NCBI RefSeq assembly: GCF_042678385.1
Contig: NZ_JBHUDY010000001.1
Span: 1,736,001 to 1,800,000, forward strand
Source: Sphingomonas_B tabacisoli
GTDB lineage: Bacteria > Pseudomonadota > Alphaproteobacteria > Sphingomonadales > Sphingomonadaceae
Reading direction: 5' to 3'
DNA: 64,000 bases
The notes below the pieces were generated by a model. It worked only from the letters and a program-made list of their open reading frames with translations, was not told the DNA's origin and did not search any database. This document shows positions 16,807 through 26,751 of this stretch, one piece after another. The position numbers were made by a program, and so were the translations under genes. Every line of letters starts with the position of its first letter. Position 1 is the stretch's first letter.

Positions 16807-17535
16807 TTAGAGCAAATCGCGATAGGCCGCAGGTGTGTGCGACCGGGCGAAGCTTCGCAGCGTTCGGTCGATGCTCGCCATCAGGCTGGGAACGCCGGTA
16901 TCGCCCGGATGCAGCGCAACGCGCACCACCCGTTGTGGCTTCAGTCCGACCCGCGCAAAAGCGGCAAAGGCAAGCGAGCTCGCGATCCGCGATCGGCTTC
17001 GGCTGGCCCAGCTGATTACCGGCCCTTTGGCGAAGATCGCGCCATCGGACGGGCGCCAGACCCGTAAATGATCCTCGGCCATCGGCATGTCGAGCGCACG
17101 AAGCGCCTCGCGCGCTCCGGCGCCGTATAGCCACGCCGGGGCGACGAAGCCGGCGACGGGTCGCCCGATCGTATCTTCGATCAGCACCCGCCCCTCGCGC
17201 ATGCGCCGCGTTGCTTCGGCAGCGTCGAGGCTCAGGAACTCGCCCTCGCCCGCTGTCATGTGCCGGCCTTTGAAACCCTTCGGTGCATCGTCGCGGTGCC
17301 GCCAGCCATGCACGAACATCTCGATGCCGGCATCGGCCCAGCTTCGAAGCCGCCGCTGGAACGCCGGGTTGTCGGCAATGGGCGCCTGATCCCAATGGTC
17401 TGGCACGACCAGCATGGCGAGCTGCGCCGAGCCGGTCGCCTTGAGCGTCGCCTCGATCAGCCGGTCAACCTGCGTCTCGAACCGTGGACTGACGTCATGG
17501 ATCGAGGTGAGGAGCAGTCGCCTAGAAATGGGCAT
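16807..17535 (-). CDS. DUF2334-family polysaccharide deacetylase
   Basis: A 242-residue member of the NodB-like carbohydrate esterase fold. Motifs visible are TSIHDVSPRFE (metal Asp in the HDVS context), FVHGWRHRDD (HGxxH metal motif), GFVAPAWLYG and a late HPGD. It should remove acetyl groups from a glycan. There is no signal peptide, so it may act in the cytoplasm on an intermediate. The ATG at 17535 overlaps the end of the TonB receptor gene by 14 bases. The much longer open frame upstream is rejected because it lies inside the receptor. Confidence 0.87.
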   Translation of the reverse strand: MPISRRLLLTSIHDVSPRFETQVDRLIEATLKATGSAQLAMLVVPDHWDQAPIADNPAFQRRLRSWADAGIEMFVHGWRHRDDAPKGFKGRHMTAGEGEFLSLDAAEATRRMREGRVLIEDTIGRPVAGFVAPAWLYGAGAREALRALDMPMAEDHLRVWRPSDGAIFAKGPVISWASRSRSRIASSLAFAAFARVGLKPQRVVRVALHPGDTGVPSLMASIDRTLRSFARSHTPAAYRDLL

Positions 17536-19915
17536 CGAAGCCGATCCTGATGGTCCGCGGCCGCAGAGGCGTGATCTGAAGCCCCTGATCGACCGTAAAC
17601 GGGTTGCCGTAGGAAAAACGGTTCGCGCGAGTATCAAAGAGATTATCAACCGAAATCCGCACCCCGCGCGCATCATTGCCGATGCGGGCCTCGGCTGCAC
17701 CCAACGCATAGCGGCCTTGCGGCAGATTGAGCGGGTCGCTCACGCCAAGGAACGATCGCCCGACATAGCGCACCGACGCTTGGGCGGAGAGGCCAAGGTC
17801 GCTTCCGAGCTTTCGATCGTAACGCACCGCCGCCCGCCCGCCCGTCTCTGCGATATTGGGGAAATTGCGTTCGAGTTCAGCGGAACCGCCGGCGGAAAGC
17901 TGGTCTAGCTGCGCCCAATTGAGGAACAGGGCAGCGTCGATCGCCAGCGCGCGAATGGGACGCCAGGTGGTTGCTGCCTCGATCCCGTCGACCCGCCCAT
18001 TACCGATGTTGCTCGTGAACGGCAGTCCGGTCGCGTCGATCAGATCGGCCTGGATACGTTTCCACCTCGTCCGCGAATAGGTGACGGAGCCACTCAGGTT
18101 ATCGGTGTCCGCATCGCCGGCCCTGACACCGGCTTCGAGCGTCCAGACGCTGTCCGATTTGAACTTTTGGGCGCTGGTCGGGCCGGTGATCGACAACCCG
18201 CCGGGGCGAAACCCTTCCTGATAGTGCGCGAACACCAGCCAGCCGGGCGCAGGCTTCCAGCCGAGCGCGGCTTTAGGCAGGAAACGCCAATTTCGCCGCT
18301 TCGGCTCCGATTTCTCAGGCACGCGAACGCCCAGCACTCGCCCTTTGGCCTCATCATAATTGCCGCGCGCGCCGAGCGTCAGGCTCACCCTGGACAGCAG
18401 CGGCACCGTGATCTCGCCGAACAGGGCGGCCTCGCGCTCCATGTTGCGAACGCCTGTCAGCGGTATGGGGGCGCTCACCGGTCCAAGTTGTCGGCGCACC
18501 GTCGTCGTGCTGACGAGCCCCGACAGCCCGAGCAACCAGTGCAGGCGATGCGGATCGCCGCCGGCTAGGCGCGTTTCGTGGCTGAGAAGCGACAATCCCA
18601 GATCCTCGATGAAGATCGCCGGCACGCCGAAGCGCGAGGTCGCGTCGAACTGGGTCTCAAGCTCTTGCCGGACAAACCCGGTTGAGGACGTGAGTTGAGC
18701 GCCCCAAAGCGGCGCCCGTACCGTGACATAGCCCAGCCGAAAGTCATTATCGAACGGCTGCGAGATTGCCGATCGCCGCGTATAGGGAGGCAGGCCAAGT
18801 TCGGCGTATTGGCCATCTTTGCTCTCCAGATTCTGGAACACGCCGCCCGCTTCGAGAGAGATTGCCGCGCCAGGGTCGTAACGGACTGCGAGCCTTGCCC
18901 CGTAGCTGACGGTCCGGTTCACATCGGTGCGATTGCGCTGAATATCGTCGATATAGCCGGGATTGATGACGCCATAGCCGACCGCGCGGACCGCCACGTC
19001 CGACCCGATGGGCAGGTTCGCCATCGCCGCCGCATCACCGCCGGTATCGCCCCGCGCGCTGCGCTGGATGCCGCCTTCGGCCGCTCCCTCGAACTCACCA
19101 AGCTTGGGCCCATTCGGGATCAGCCGGATGATCCCGCCGATCGAAGCGCTGCCGTAGAGCGTGCCCTGCGGTCCTTCCAGCACCTCGACGCTGTTCATGT
19201 CGTAAAGGTTGAGGTTGGGATCGGGCGCCGCATAATTCAGCCGGACCTCGCCGAAATATTGCGCCACCGTCGCCGGCGTTGGGCCGTTGAAGCTGCTGTC
19301 GGCGATGCCGCGCACGAACAGCTTGTTGCGTCCCGGCCCGAGGTTTGTCGAAGAGAGCGAGGGCGTGCGGCCGATCAGAGCAGCGCTGCTGTCGGCGTCG
19401 CCATTGGCGCCGCCGAGACCATTGAGCGAGAGCCGCACGGCAGAGCCCGGATAGTCGGATAGGAGCACGCTTTCCTTGCTCGCCGCCACCACGATGTCAC
19501 CACCCGGCATCTGAGCGGCCGGGACACGCTGGCGTCTGGGGATTGTTGGCCTTGAAACCGTGGGGGTGGCCCGCGGGCGAAGCCGCCAGACATTCGGTCC
19601 GACCGCTACCGCCTCGAGCTGAGTGCGTCCCAACAGCTTCTGAAGCGCCGCTTCCACGCTCATTCGGCCGCGCACCGCCGGGGAGCGCGCGGACGGTATA
19701 GCCCCTTCCGTTCCGATCGAGACTCCCGTTTGCGCCGACAGCAATTCCAGACTGCGCCCGAGAAGACCTCGGGGCACATCGATAGCAAAAAGGGTTGCGG
19801 CGGACGCCGGGGCGCTAACGGTCGCTGTTGCGATCCACCAGGCGCAAAGCGGTGCCCTGGCTGTGCACGTCCACGTCCATGAGCCGCGCAAGATCGCCAA
19901 CCAACCCCGATCCAT
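17522..19915 (-). CDS. TonB-dependent receptor with N-terminal STN signalling domain
   Basis: A 797-residue outer-membrane receptor. After a signal peptide ending near APASA comes an STN (secretin/TonB short N-terminal) domain (about 43-115: FAIDVPRGLLGRSLELL through PNVWRLRP). A plug domain follows, with VEVLEGPQGTLYGSASIGG, and then a barrel ending in a C-terminal aromatic (IRIGFDAHF). The STN domain contacts FecR in surface signalling, and fecR lies directly upstream. The first in-frame ATG is 19915, giving an unusual 101-base overlap with fecR; no later start precedes the signal peptide. The ligand is unknown. Confidence 0.88.
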   Translation of the reverse strand: MDRGWLAILRGSWTWTCTARAPLCAWWIATATVSAPASAATLFAIDVPRGLLGRSLELLSAQTGVSIGTEGAIPSARSPAVRGRMSVEAALQKLLGRTQLEAVAVGPNVWRLRPRATPTVSRPTIPRRQRVPAAQMPGGDIVVAASKESVLLSDYPGSAVRLSLNGLGGANGDADSSAALIGRTPSLSSTNLGPGRNKLFVRGIADSSFNGPTPATVAQYFGEVRLNYAAPDPNLNLYDMNSVEVLEGPQGTLYGSASIGGIIRLIPNGPKLGEFEGAAEGGIQRSARGDTGGDAAAMANLPIGSDVAVRAVGYGVINPGYIDDIQRNRTDVNRTVSYGARLAVRYDPGAAISLEAGGVFQNLESKDGQYAELGLPPYTRRSAISQPFDNDFRLGYVTVRAPLWGAQLTSSTGFVRQELETQFDATSRFGVPAIFIEDLGLSLLSHETRLAGGDPHRLHWLLGLSGLVSTTTVRRQLGPVSAPIPLTGVRNMEREAALFGEITVPLLSRVSLTLGARGNYDEAKGRVLGVRVPEKSEPKRRNWRFLPKAALGWKPAPGWLVFAHYQEGFRPGGLSITGPTSAQKFKSDSVWTLEAGVRAGDADTDNLSGSVTYSRTRWKRIQADLIDATGLPFTSNIGNGRVDGIEAATTWRPIRALAIDAALFLNWAQLDQLSAGGSAELERNFPNIAETGGRAAVRYDRKLGSDLGLSAQASVRYVGRSFLGVSDPLNLPQGRYALGAAEARIGNDARGVRISVDNLFDTRANRFSYGNPFTVDQGLQITPLRPRTIRIGFDAHF

Positions 19916-20738
19916 CGCCAATCTTCAACACACCCGAAAAGCGCCGGTCCGCAAGTGCGCGGTCCAACACGACCTCGCGTCTCGCATAGCGGCCCACTTC
20001 CGCCGCGACCAGCGCCAGCGGCGCATTGTCATAGACGAGCCGCCCTTTCTTCCAGCTCGCGAACTCCTGGATCGGCGCCATTTCGGCAACGTCGTGCGCC
20101 GGATCGTAGAGCAGCTTGTTGCCGCTGGTGAGCCGCACCGGATGGTCGAGCGTGGGCGCGCTGACCGACACTGCGCCCTCTGCGACCGACACCCGCGCCA
20201 CGCCGGTGCCGGTCACGACCTCGAAACGGGTGCCGATATCCTGGATCGAAAGATCACCAGCCTGCACCGTCAATGTGCGGTCCCGCCGGTGCGGGACATC
20301 GAAACTGGCGGTGCCGTCCAACGCGAGTTGCTTGCCGCCGTCGCTCACTTGTAACTTGCTGGCGGAGGCGAGCTGAATGGACGATCCATCCTTCAGCGCG
20401 ACAGTGCGGCTTTCGCCATAACGCGTGCTGAAGATCTGATCCGGCGCCTCGGCGGGAACCATCAGGATCGCCGCTGCGGCAGCTGCTATTGCAGCGCCCG
20501 CGCCACCCCATGCCCACCAGCGCCGCCGCGGCGCACGGATGTCCTCGGCGGGCAGGATGACCGCGAGCGCTTCGCGGTGGGCAGTGATGCGGTCATCGAG
20601 CAGCGCGATCGAATCGAACGCTTCACGGTGGGCGGAGTCAGCCTCCAGCCACTGCGTGAAGCCGTCCCAATCGGCATCGTCGCTGTTCAGCGCCTGATGC
20701 CAAGCGATCGCTTCGTCGATGATCCTTTCGTCCGTCAC
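19815..20738 (-). CDS. FecR-family anti-sigma factor / signal transducer
   Basis: A 307-residue inner-membrane regulator. It has an N-terminal cytoplasmic DUF4880-type sigma-binding region (EAIAWHQALNSDDADWDGFTQ), a membrane helix at about 77-94, a periplasmic FecR domain (YGESRTVALKDGSSIQLAS, then IGTRFEVV), and a C-terminal STN-interacting region. The GTG at 20738 is preferred because AGGGG lies a few bases upstream; a TTG sits one codon earlier. It lies between the sigma-factor gene and the STN receptor, the standard FecI-FecR-FecA order. Confidence 0.9.
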   Translation of the reverse strand: MTDERIIDEAIAWHQALNSDDADWDGFTQWLEADSAHREAFDSIALLDDRITAHREALAVILPAEDIRAPRRRWWAWGGAGAAIAAAAAAILMVPAEAPDQIFSTRYGESRTVALKDGSSIQLASASKLQVSDGGKQLALDGTASFDVPHRRDRTLTVQAGDLSIQDIGTRFEVVTGTGVARVSVAEGAVSVSAPTLDHPVRLTSGNKLLYDPAHDVAEMAPIQEFASWKKGRLVYDNAPLALVAAEVGRYARREVVLDRALADRRFSGVLKIGDGSGLVGDLARLMDVDVHSQGTALRLVDRNSDR

Positions 20739-20783
20739 CAAATCCCCTCTGTGGCCTTGAGACGCCGCGCTTCCCGCAACGCC

Positions 20784-21308
20784 TCAGTCTCCCAGCATTT
20801 TTCTCAAATGCTTCATCGCAACGGCAATGTGCTTTTCGACTCCGCTTTTGCTGATTCCCAGCCGCGAAGCGACCTCGGCGTGACTGAGTCCGTCGATCTT
20901 GTGTAGCCGAAAGGCCCGCCGCGCGCCTTCGGGCAGATTGCCGATGGCGGATGCGAGAAGCGCGGCCTCCTCGCGCTCGATCAAGCCCCGTTCGGCATCG
21001 GTCCGGTAGTCCGGCAATTCCATGCCCGGTGCAGTCTCGCCATATTCGGCGCCATGCCACGACCGGTCGCGCTGCGCCCGCCGGTTGCGCTCGCGCACCT
21101 GGTCCAGCACCAGATTATGGGCGACACGGAACAGATAGGCGCGGCCGTTCGCGATCGGCCCGGCATCGGTGCGGTGGGCGCGGAGCCACAGTTCCTGAGC
21201 GATGTCCTCGGCCTCGGCAGGGTCGCCGGTGCGTGCGGTCAGGAAACGCAGCAGCTCCGCGCGGTGCGCTTCGAACAGAGCGGAAAGTCCGGCAGATGCT
21301 TCGGCCAT
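20784..21308 (-). CDS. ECF RNA polymerase sigma factor, FecI-like
   Basis: A 174-residue extracytoplasmic-function sigma factor. Region 2 is near the start (LFEAHRAELLRFL, DPAEAEDIAQELWLRAHR) and region 4 is C-terminal (LPEGARRAFRLHKIDGLSHA, then EVASRLGISKSGVEKHI). It should direct transcription of the downstream receptor operon when released by FecR. The ATG at 21308 lies only 13 bases past the CCA end of a tRNA-Glu gene on the same strand, so there is no room for a separate promoter unless it lies inside the tRNA gene. Confidence 0.93.
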   Translation of the reverse strand: MAEASAGLSALFEAHRAELLRFLTARTGDPAEAEDIAQELWLRAHRTDAGPIANGRAYLFRVAHNLVLDQVRERNRRAQRDRSWHGAEYGETAPGMELPDYRTDAERGLIEREEAALLASAIGNLPEGARRAFRLHKIDGLSHAEVASRLGISKSGVEKHIAVAMKHLRKMLGD

Positions 21309-21321
21309 GCGGCGCCGTTGC

Positions 21322-21397
21322 TGGTGACCCCTACGGGACTCGAACCCGTGTTTTCGCCGTGAGAGGGCGACGTCCTAGACCGCTAGACGAAGGGGCC
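21322..21397 (-). tRNA. tRNA-Glu (anticodon CUC)
   Basis: The minus strand folds as a complete 76-nt tRNA with an encoded CCA end. The acceptor arms GGCCCCT and AGGGGTC pair (one G-U), the T arm is ACGGGTTCGAGTCCCGT, and the anticodon stem TCGCC/GGCGA closes a 7-base loop CCTCACC-like with CTC at the anticodon position. This decodes GAG. It lies directly upstream of the sigma-factor gene in the same orientation. Confidence 0.95.
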
Positions 21398-21501
21398 GTG
21401 GCTGAAGAGGTAGCGCACCTATGGTTGACGCTACGCCAAGTCAAGGTCGCCGCCTGGAACCACTGGCGGGAGATCAAAGGGGCCTGCCGCGTTGTCGGCA
21501 C

Positions 21502-22842
21502 ATGGGGTCCCTCAAGGAATCACTTTCGGTCGAGGTATGCGATAGCGGCGCGCTGGAAATCCGCGTTGCCGATCAGCGGGTCAGCAACGCCTATCGGCTC
21601 GACGATCGCCAGCATGCAGCCTGGCTCGACCTTTTCCGCGCGATCGCCTCGGATTTCGGCACGCGGCTGCCGCGCAACCGGGAGCGATTCGATGCTCCGC
21701 CCGCCGATGCGCGCATCCAGCCCTTGCTGACCTATAACATCCATCCCCGCATTCGCGACGGCTATGGCGACCCGGCTGTGCTGCGGACCGGCGAGGCATG
21801 GCATCTGGTCGCCACCTCGAATGACGCGCCAGACGCCTTTCCGATCCTCCGCTCCCCTGACCTGAAGAAATGGAACCTTACGGGCTTCGTCTTTCCGCGA
21901 GGCGAAGCGCCAAGCTGGATGATCACGGCCGAGAACTTGGCCGACTACTGGGCGCCGGAGCTGCACAAGGTTGGGCGCGGCTATCTGCTCTGCTTCACGG
22001 CCCGCAACAGCGACCGGGAGCTTTGCATCGGCCTTGCCCGTGCGGATCACCCGGAAGGGCCGTTCGTTGCCGACCCGGAGCCGTTGCTGACCGGCGGCGT
22101 CATCGATCCGCACCTGTTCGTGCGGGAGGATGGGAGTGCATTGCTGTTCTGGAAAGAGGACAGCAACGCCGTCTGGCCGCGCCGGCTTGCGGTGCTTTTG
22201 CTGGAGGAGCCGGAGCTGATCGAGCACCTGTTCGACAACGAGACGGATCGCCGTACCGCCGCATTGTGCGCTGGGCTGTGGCGTTGGGCGCGGACGGCGA
22301 CGCCGATGGAGCAGTTCTTTTCGCTCCAGCCGTTGATCGAGGCGGTGGTTGCCCTTTACGTGGAAGTAAGCGCGCGCCTCGACAGCCATCCGGAAGTGAT
22401 CGCAGCCATGCGAACGCCCGTTTTTGCGCAGGCGCTGAGCCCCGATGGACGGACTTTGGTTGGGGAGCGCACGACCGTGCTGGTGAACGATCTCGCCTGG
22501 GAAGGGCATTTGATCGAAGGCAACTACGTCACCCGCCAGAACGGCCGCTATTACCTCTTCTATTCGGGCAACGACTTCTCGACTCCGGACTACGGCATCG
22601 GCGTCGCGATCGCAGACGATCCGCTTGGACCGTACGTCAAGATGCCGGAACCGCTGCTCCACTCATCGCGCGACTGGTGGGGGCCCGGCCATCCTTCGGT
22701 CGCGCCTGGCCCGGACGGCGTGCCGAGATTGTTCTTTCACGCCTTCCCGGCCGGCACGGGCGGATACAAGGCGTTCCGCGCCTTGCTGAGTGCCCGCCTC
22801 GCATTCCACCCGGAGTGGGTTGAGGTGCTGCCGCCTCAATAG
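21502..22842 (+). CDS. GH43-like (five-bladed propeller) glycoside hydrolase with an internal insertion
   Basis: A 446-residue protein with the three catalytic positions of GH43: D90 (YGDPAVL, base), D202 (GGVIDPHLF, pKa modulator) and E339 (LIEGNYV, acid). Between D202 and E339, residues about 222-312 form a mostly helical insert (EEPELIEHLFDNETDRR onward) not expected in a plain GH43 propeller. There is no signal peptide, so it may work in the cytoplasm. The ATG at 21502 is chosen by homology-like start; an in-frame ATG at 21421 exists but sits against the tRNA promoter region. The last 7 bases overlap the convergent dioxygenase gene. Confidence 0.75.
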   Translation: MGSLKESLSVEVCDSGALEIRVADQRVSNAYRLDDRQHAAWLDLFRAIASDFGTRLPRNRERFDAPPADARIQPLLTYNIHPRIRDGYGDPAVLRTGEAWHLVATSNDAPDAFPILRSPDLKKWNLTGFVFPRGEAPSWMITAENLADYWAPELHKVGRGYLLCFTARNSDRELCIGLARADHPEGPFVADPEPLLTGGVIDPHLFVREDGSALLFWKEDSNAVWPRRLAVLLLEEPELIEHLFDNETDRRTAALCAGLWRWARTATPMEQFFSLQPLIEAVVALYVEVSARLDSHPEVIAAMRTPVFAQALSPDGRTLVGERTTVLVNDLAWEGHLIEGNYVTRQNGRYYLFYSGNDFSTPDYGIGVAIADDPLGPYVKMPEPLLHSSRDWWGPGHPSVAPGPDGVPRLFFHAFPAGTGGYKAFRALLSARLAFHPEWVEVLPPQ

Positions 22843-23666
22843 GCCGGTTCGAGCAGGCCCTGGATCGTGTGTGCCTGCACGATCGGCTCCAGGCGCTCCA
22901 CGACGCGATAGGTGAGATGATCGCGCACGCGGGACGGCAAGCTGTCGAGATAGGGCTGCGTCACTTGCAGGTCGTGGTGGTGCGCGTTGGTCGCGTCGGG
23001 CGCATCGACGCCCAGGACCAGCACGGGGCGCGGCTCGCCCGAACGATTGGCGGTGCCGCGATGCACCGTCAGCGCCGAGCGCGCCGAGATATCGCCCATC
23101 TGCGGCATCTTCTGCTCGGCGCGCTCGATATAGCGCGGCCAGAGCTCACGCGGCGGGAACATGCCCTTGGGGCAGCCTTCGAATTGGTCCCATTGCGTGC
23201 CGGGCGCGATCTCGAACGGGCCGTGCTCCGCCCGTGTGTCCACCGCTGTCAGGTTGAAGGCCAGCGAGTTGAGCCGCCTGCCCCTCGTGGTCGCCTCGGG
23301 TACGGCAAAGTCGCGGTGCCAGGGTTGGTCGGCCGCACCGGGAAACGGGATGTCGAAGCCGATCTCGACGATCTTGTAATCGGGGCCCAGCACCGCCTCG
23401 CACACCGCCACGAACCAGGGATGGGTCGCGATGTCGACGAAGCCGCGGATGTGCTCGGGATGGACCTCGACATAGAAACGCTCCGGCCCGCGCGGCAGCG
23501 CGCCGCCGGGCACCTCCTTCACTTCGTCCCAGATCGTCCAGATGTCCTCGGCCATGCGGGCGACCCAGGCGCGGTCGAAAGCGCCCTTCAGGCCGATGAT
23601 GCCGGGACCGTACAGCCCACCCATGATTTCCGCGACGTCATAGTCGCGCCACGCCGACTCGTTCAT
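22836..23666 (-). CDS. Phytanoyl-CoA dioxygenase (PhyH) family oxygenase
   Basis: A 276-residue Fe(II)/2-oxoglutarate oxygenase. The facial triad is visible as H117 and D119 (QPWHRDFAV) and H202 (ALTVHRGTANRSG), and R213 in EPRPVLVLG is placed to bind 2-oxoglutarate. The substrate is not known. The ATG at 23666 starts 12 bases after the stop of fghA, on the same strand, so it may be co-transcribed with the formaldehyde genes. The open frame further upstream overlaps fghA and is not used. Confidence 0.83.
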   Translation of the reverse strand: MNESAWRDYDVAEIMGGLYGPGIIGLKGAFDRAWVARMAEDIWTIWDEVKEVPGGALPRGPERFYVEVHPEHIRGFVDIATHPWFVAVCEAVLGPDYKIVEIGFDIPFPGAADQPWHRDFAVPEATTRGRRLNSLAFNLTAVDTRAEHGPFEIAPGTQWDQFEGCPKGMFPPRELWPRYIERAEQKMPQMGDISARSALTVHRGTANRSGEPRPVLVLGVDAPDATNAHHHDLQVTQPYLDSLPSRVRDHLTYRVVERLEPIVQAHTIQGLLEPAY

Positions 23667-23677
23667 GACGGCAAAAC

Positions 23678-24514
23678 TTACGAGGCGCGCAGCCGCTCCG
23701 CATGCCATTTGAGATGATCGGCCATGAACGTCGAGATGAAATAGTAGCTGTGATCGTAGCCGGGCTGCATGCGGAGCGTCAGGTCGATGCCGGCAGTATC
23801 GCACGCCTCACGCAGCAGTGCGGGTCGCAACTGCTCGGCGAGGAACGTGTCTGCCTCGCCCTGGTCCACCAGCAGTTCGGGTACGCGCGCGCCATCCTCA
23901 ATCAGCGCAACCGCGTCGTATTCGCGCCATTTCGCGCGGTCCGGCCCAAGATAGCCGCCCAGCGCCTTTTCGCCCCACGGAACCTGGCTTGGCGCCACGA
24001 TCGGCGCGAAGGCGGACACGCTGCGAAACCGCTCCGGATTCCTCAGCGCGATCGTCAGCGCACCGTGGCCGCCCATCGAATGGCCGGTGATGCCCTGACG
24101 GTTCATATCGGCCGGAAATTGCGCGGCGATCAGCGCTGGCAGCTCGGCCTCGATGTAGCTCCGCATTCGGAAATGCGGGGTCCAGGGTGTTTCCGTCGCG
24201 TCGACATAGAAGCCGGCGCCCTGCCCCATGTCATAGGCCGGATCGTCCGCAACCCCTTCGCCGCGTGGACTCGTGTCCGGCGCGACGAAGATCAGGCCGA
24301 GGTCCGAGCAGGTGGCGCGATACTCGCCCTTCTCGGTCACATTAGCGTGGGTGCAGGTGAGCCCTGATAGATACCAGACCACCGGCAATCTTGCGCCCGG
24401 CTCATGATCGGGCACGAAGACGGAGAAGGCCATCTCCGTCCCCGTCGCCGCGCTTTGATGCCTATAGACGCCCTGCAGCCCGCCGTGACTGCGCAAGGAC
24501 GAGACCGTCTCCAC
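23678..24514 (-). CDS. fghA: S-formylglutathione hydrolase
   Basis: The enzyme hydrolyses S-formylglutathione to formate and glutathione, the second step of glutathione-dependent formaldehyde oxidation. The 278-residue alpha/beta hydrolase has YLSGLTCTHANVTEKGEYR near the N-terminus, the nucleophile S146 in GITGHSMGGHGAL, and a late DHSYYFI catalytic His region. All are typical of the esterase D family. The start is GTG at 24514. It follows a VOC gene by 5 bases and frmA lies just upstream. Confidence 0.95.
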   Translation of the reverse strand: METVSSLRSHGGLQGVYRHQSAATGTEMAFSVFVPDHEPGARLPVVWYLSGLTCTHANVTEKGEYRATCSDLGLIFVAPDTSPRGEGVADDPAYDMGQGAGFYVDATETPWTPHFRMRSYIEAELPALIAAQFPADMNRQGITGHSMGGHGALTIALRNPERFRSVSAFAPIVAPSQVPWGEKALGGYLGPDRAKWREYDAVALIEDGARVPELLVDQGEADTFLAEQLRPALLREACDTAGIDLTLRMQPGYDHSYYFISTFMADHLKWHAERLRAS

Positions 24515-24519
24515 TTCGT

Positions 24520-24903
24520 TCAGGCCTGCACCCGGTGCAGCGCGCAGAGCTTGTTACCGTCAGGATCGCGAAGATAAGCAAGATAGAGCTTGCCGAACGC
24601 ATTCTCGCGGATGCCGGGCGGGTCTTCGCATGCCGTGCCACCCGCCTTCACGCCCGCCTCATGCCAGGCATGAACCTGCTCCGGATTGTTCATCGCGAAA
24701 CCGATGGTGCCGCCGTTCGCATGGCAGGCCGGCTCGCCGTTGATTGGGTTGCTGATCATGAAGACCGAGCCATTGTGCCGATACGCCACACGCCCCTTCT
24801 CGTCCTTGAAACCGGGCTTGCCGCCGACGCTGCCAAACAGCGCATCGTAGAAGCTCTTCGACCGATCGGTGTCGTTGGACCCGACCATGACGTGACTGAA
24901 CAT
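24520..24903 (-). CDS. VOC (glyoxalase/bleomycin-resistance fold) family protein
   Basis: A 127-residue single VOC domain: MFSHVMVGSNDTDRSKSFYD at the start and a YLRDPDGNKLCALH end. It lies between frmA (15 bases upstream) and fghA (5 bases downstream), so it is probably in the formaldehyde-detoxification operon. Its substrate could be a glutathione adduct, but this is only suggested by position. Confidence 0.85.
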   Translation of the reverse strand: MFSHVMVGSNDTDRSKSFYDALFGSVGGKPGFKDEKGRVAYRHNGSVFMISNPINGEPACHANGGTIGFAMNNPEQVHAWHEAGVKAGGTACEDPPGIRENAFGKLYLAYLRDPDGNKLCALHRVQA

Positions 24904-24918
24904 TCCTCTCCTCCCTTT

Positions 24919-26027
<1,109 letters not shown>

Positions 26028-26031
<4 letters not shown>

Positions 26032-26630
26032 CCTACTTGCTCCCGCTCCCTGACGGCGGGCGCATCGTCGGCGACCCGCGATTGAAAGATCCATATCCGC
26101 GCCGGCGGCAGATTGCGCCACACCCGGTTCGCCAGGGTGACGCGGATGTCGGCCGATCGCGGCAACGGCGCTTTGACGCCATAGCTATACTGTACGAACG
26201 GTGCGCCGGGCGGCAGCAGCCGCAGCAGCTCGCGCACCAACGCGACACGCTCGTGCTTGGGGAAATTGAGCAAAGGCAGGCTGGAAATGATCGCGTTGAA
26301 CGGGCCGAGTTCCTTCATCCGCGCGGAATCGCTCGCATCGCCCTCGACCACATCCAGTCCGGCAAACCGCGCTCGGAGCATACGGGCGAACGTCGGATCG
26401 CGCTCGATCGCGACGACCTTCTCAGGACCCATGCCGCGCCGGATCAGCGCCTTGGTGACCGCGCCGGTGCCGGGGCCGAGCTCCAGCACGCGACCCGGCA
26501 TCGAGAAATCCACTTGCGCCGCCATCGCTTCGGCAAGCGCCGGACTGGACGGCGTGATCGCGCCGATCGCACGCGGATTGCGCGCCATCCGCTGCACGAA
26601 GTTCAACCAGTCGTTCACGGGGCCGCTCAC
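26028..26630 (-). CDS. SAM-dependent methyltransferase, phospholipid N-methyltransferase-like
   Basis: A class I methyltransferase of about 200 residues with the SAM-binding motif RVLELGPGTGAVTKAL, an acidic IERDP end of strand 2, and VEGDASD. The segment NPRAIGAITPSSPALA before motif I matches PmtA-type phospholipid methyltransferases, and a C-terminal VWRNLPPARIW fits too. The start is uncertain: GTG at 26630 is used, but TTG at 26651 and GTG at 26618 are also in frame. Its stop overlaps the frmA start, so the genes are coupled. Confidence 0.75.
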
Positions 26631-26751
26631 CCGCGCCCCATGCAGGCTCAAACGCCCGAGCGCAACGGGCTAAGCAGTGGCGCCGCATGTCCGTCTGACC
26701 TCGACCGAGCTGCCCAGTCCGGGTAGAACAGCAGCCGGGGGAGAAGGACCG

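Noticed and set aside
21322..21397. The tRNA-Glu as an integration site of a mobile island
   Set aside because: No integrase and no direct repeat of the tRNA 3' end were seen in the window, and neighbouring genes show no obvious change in composition.
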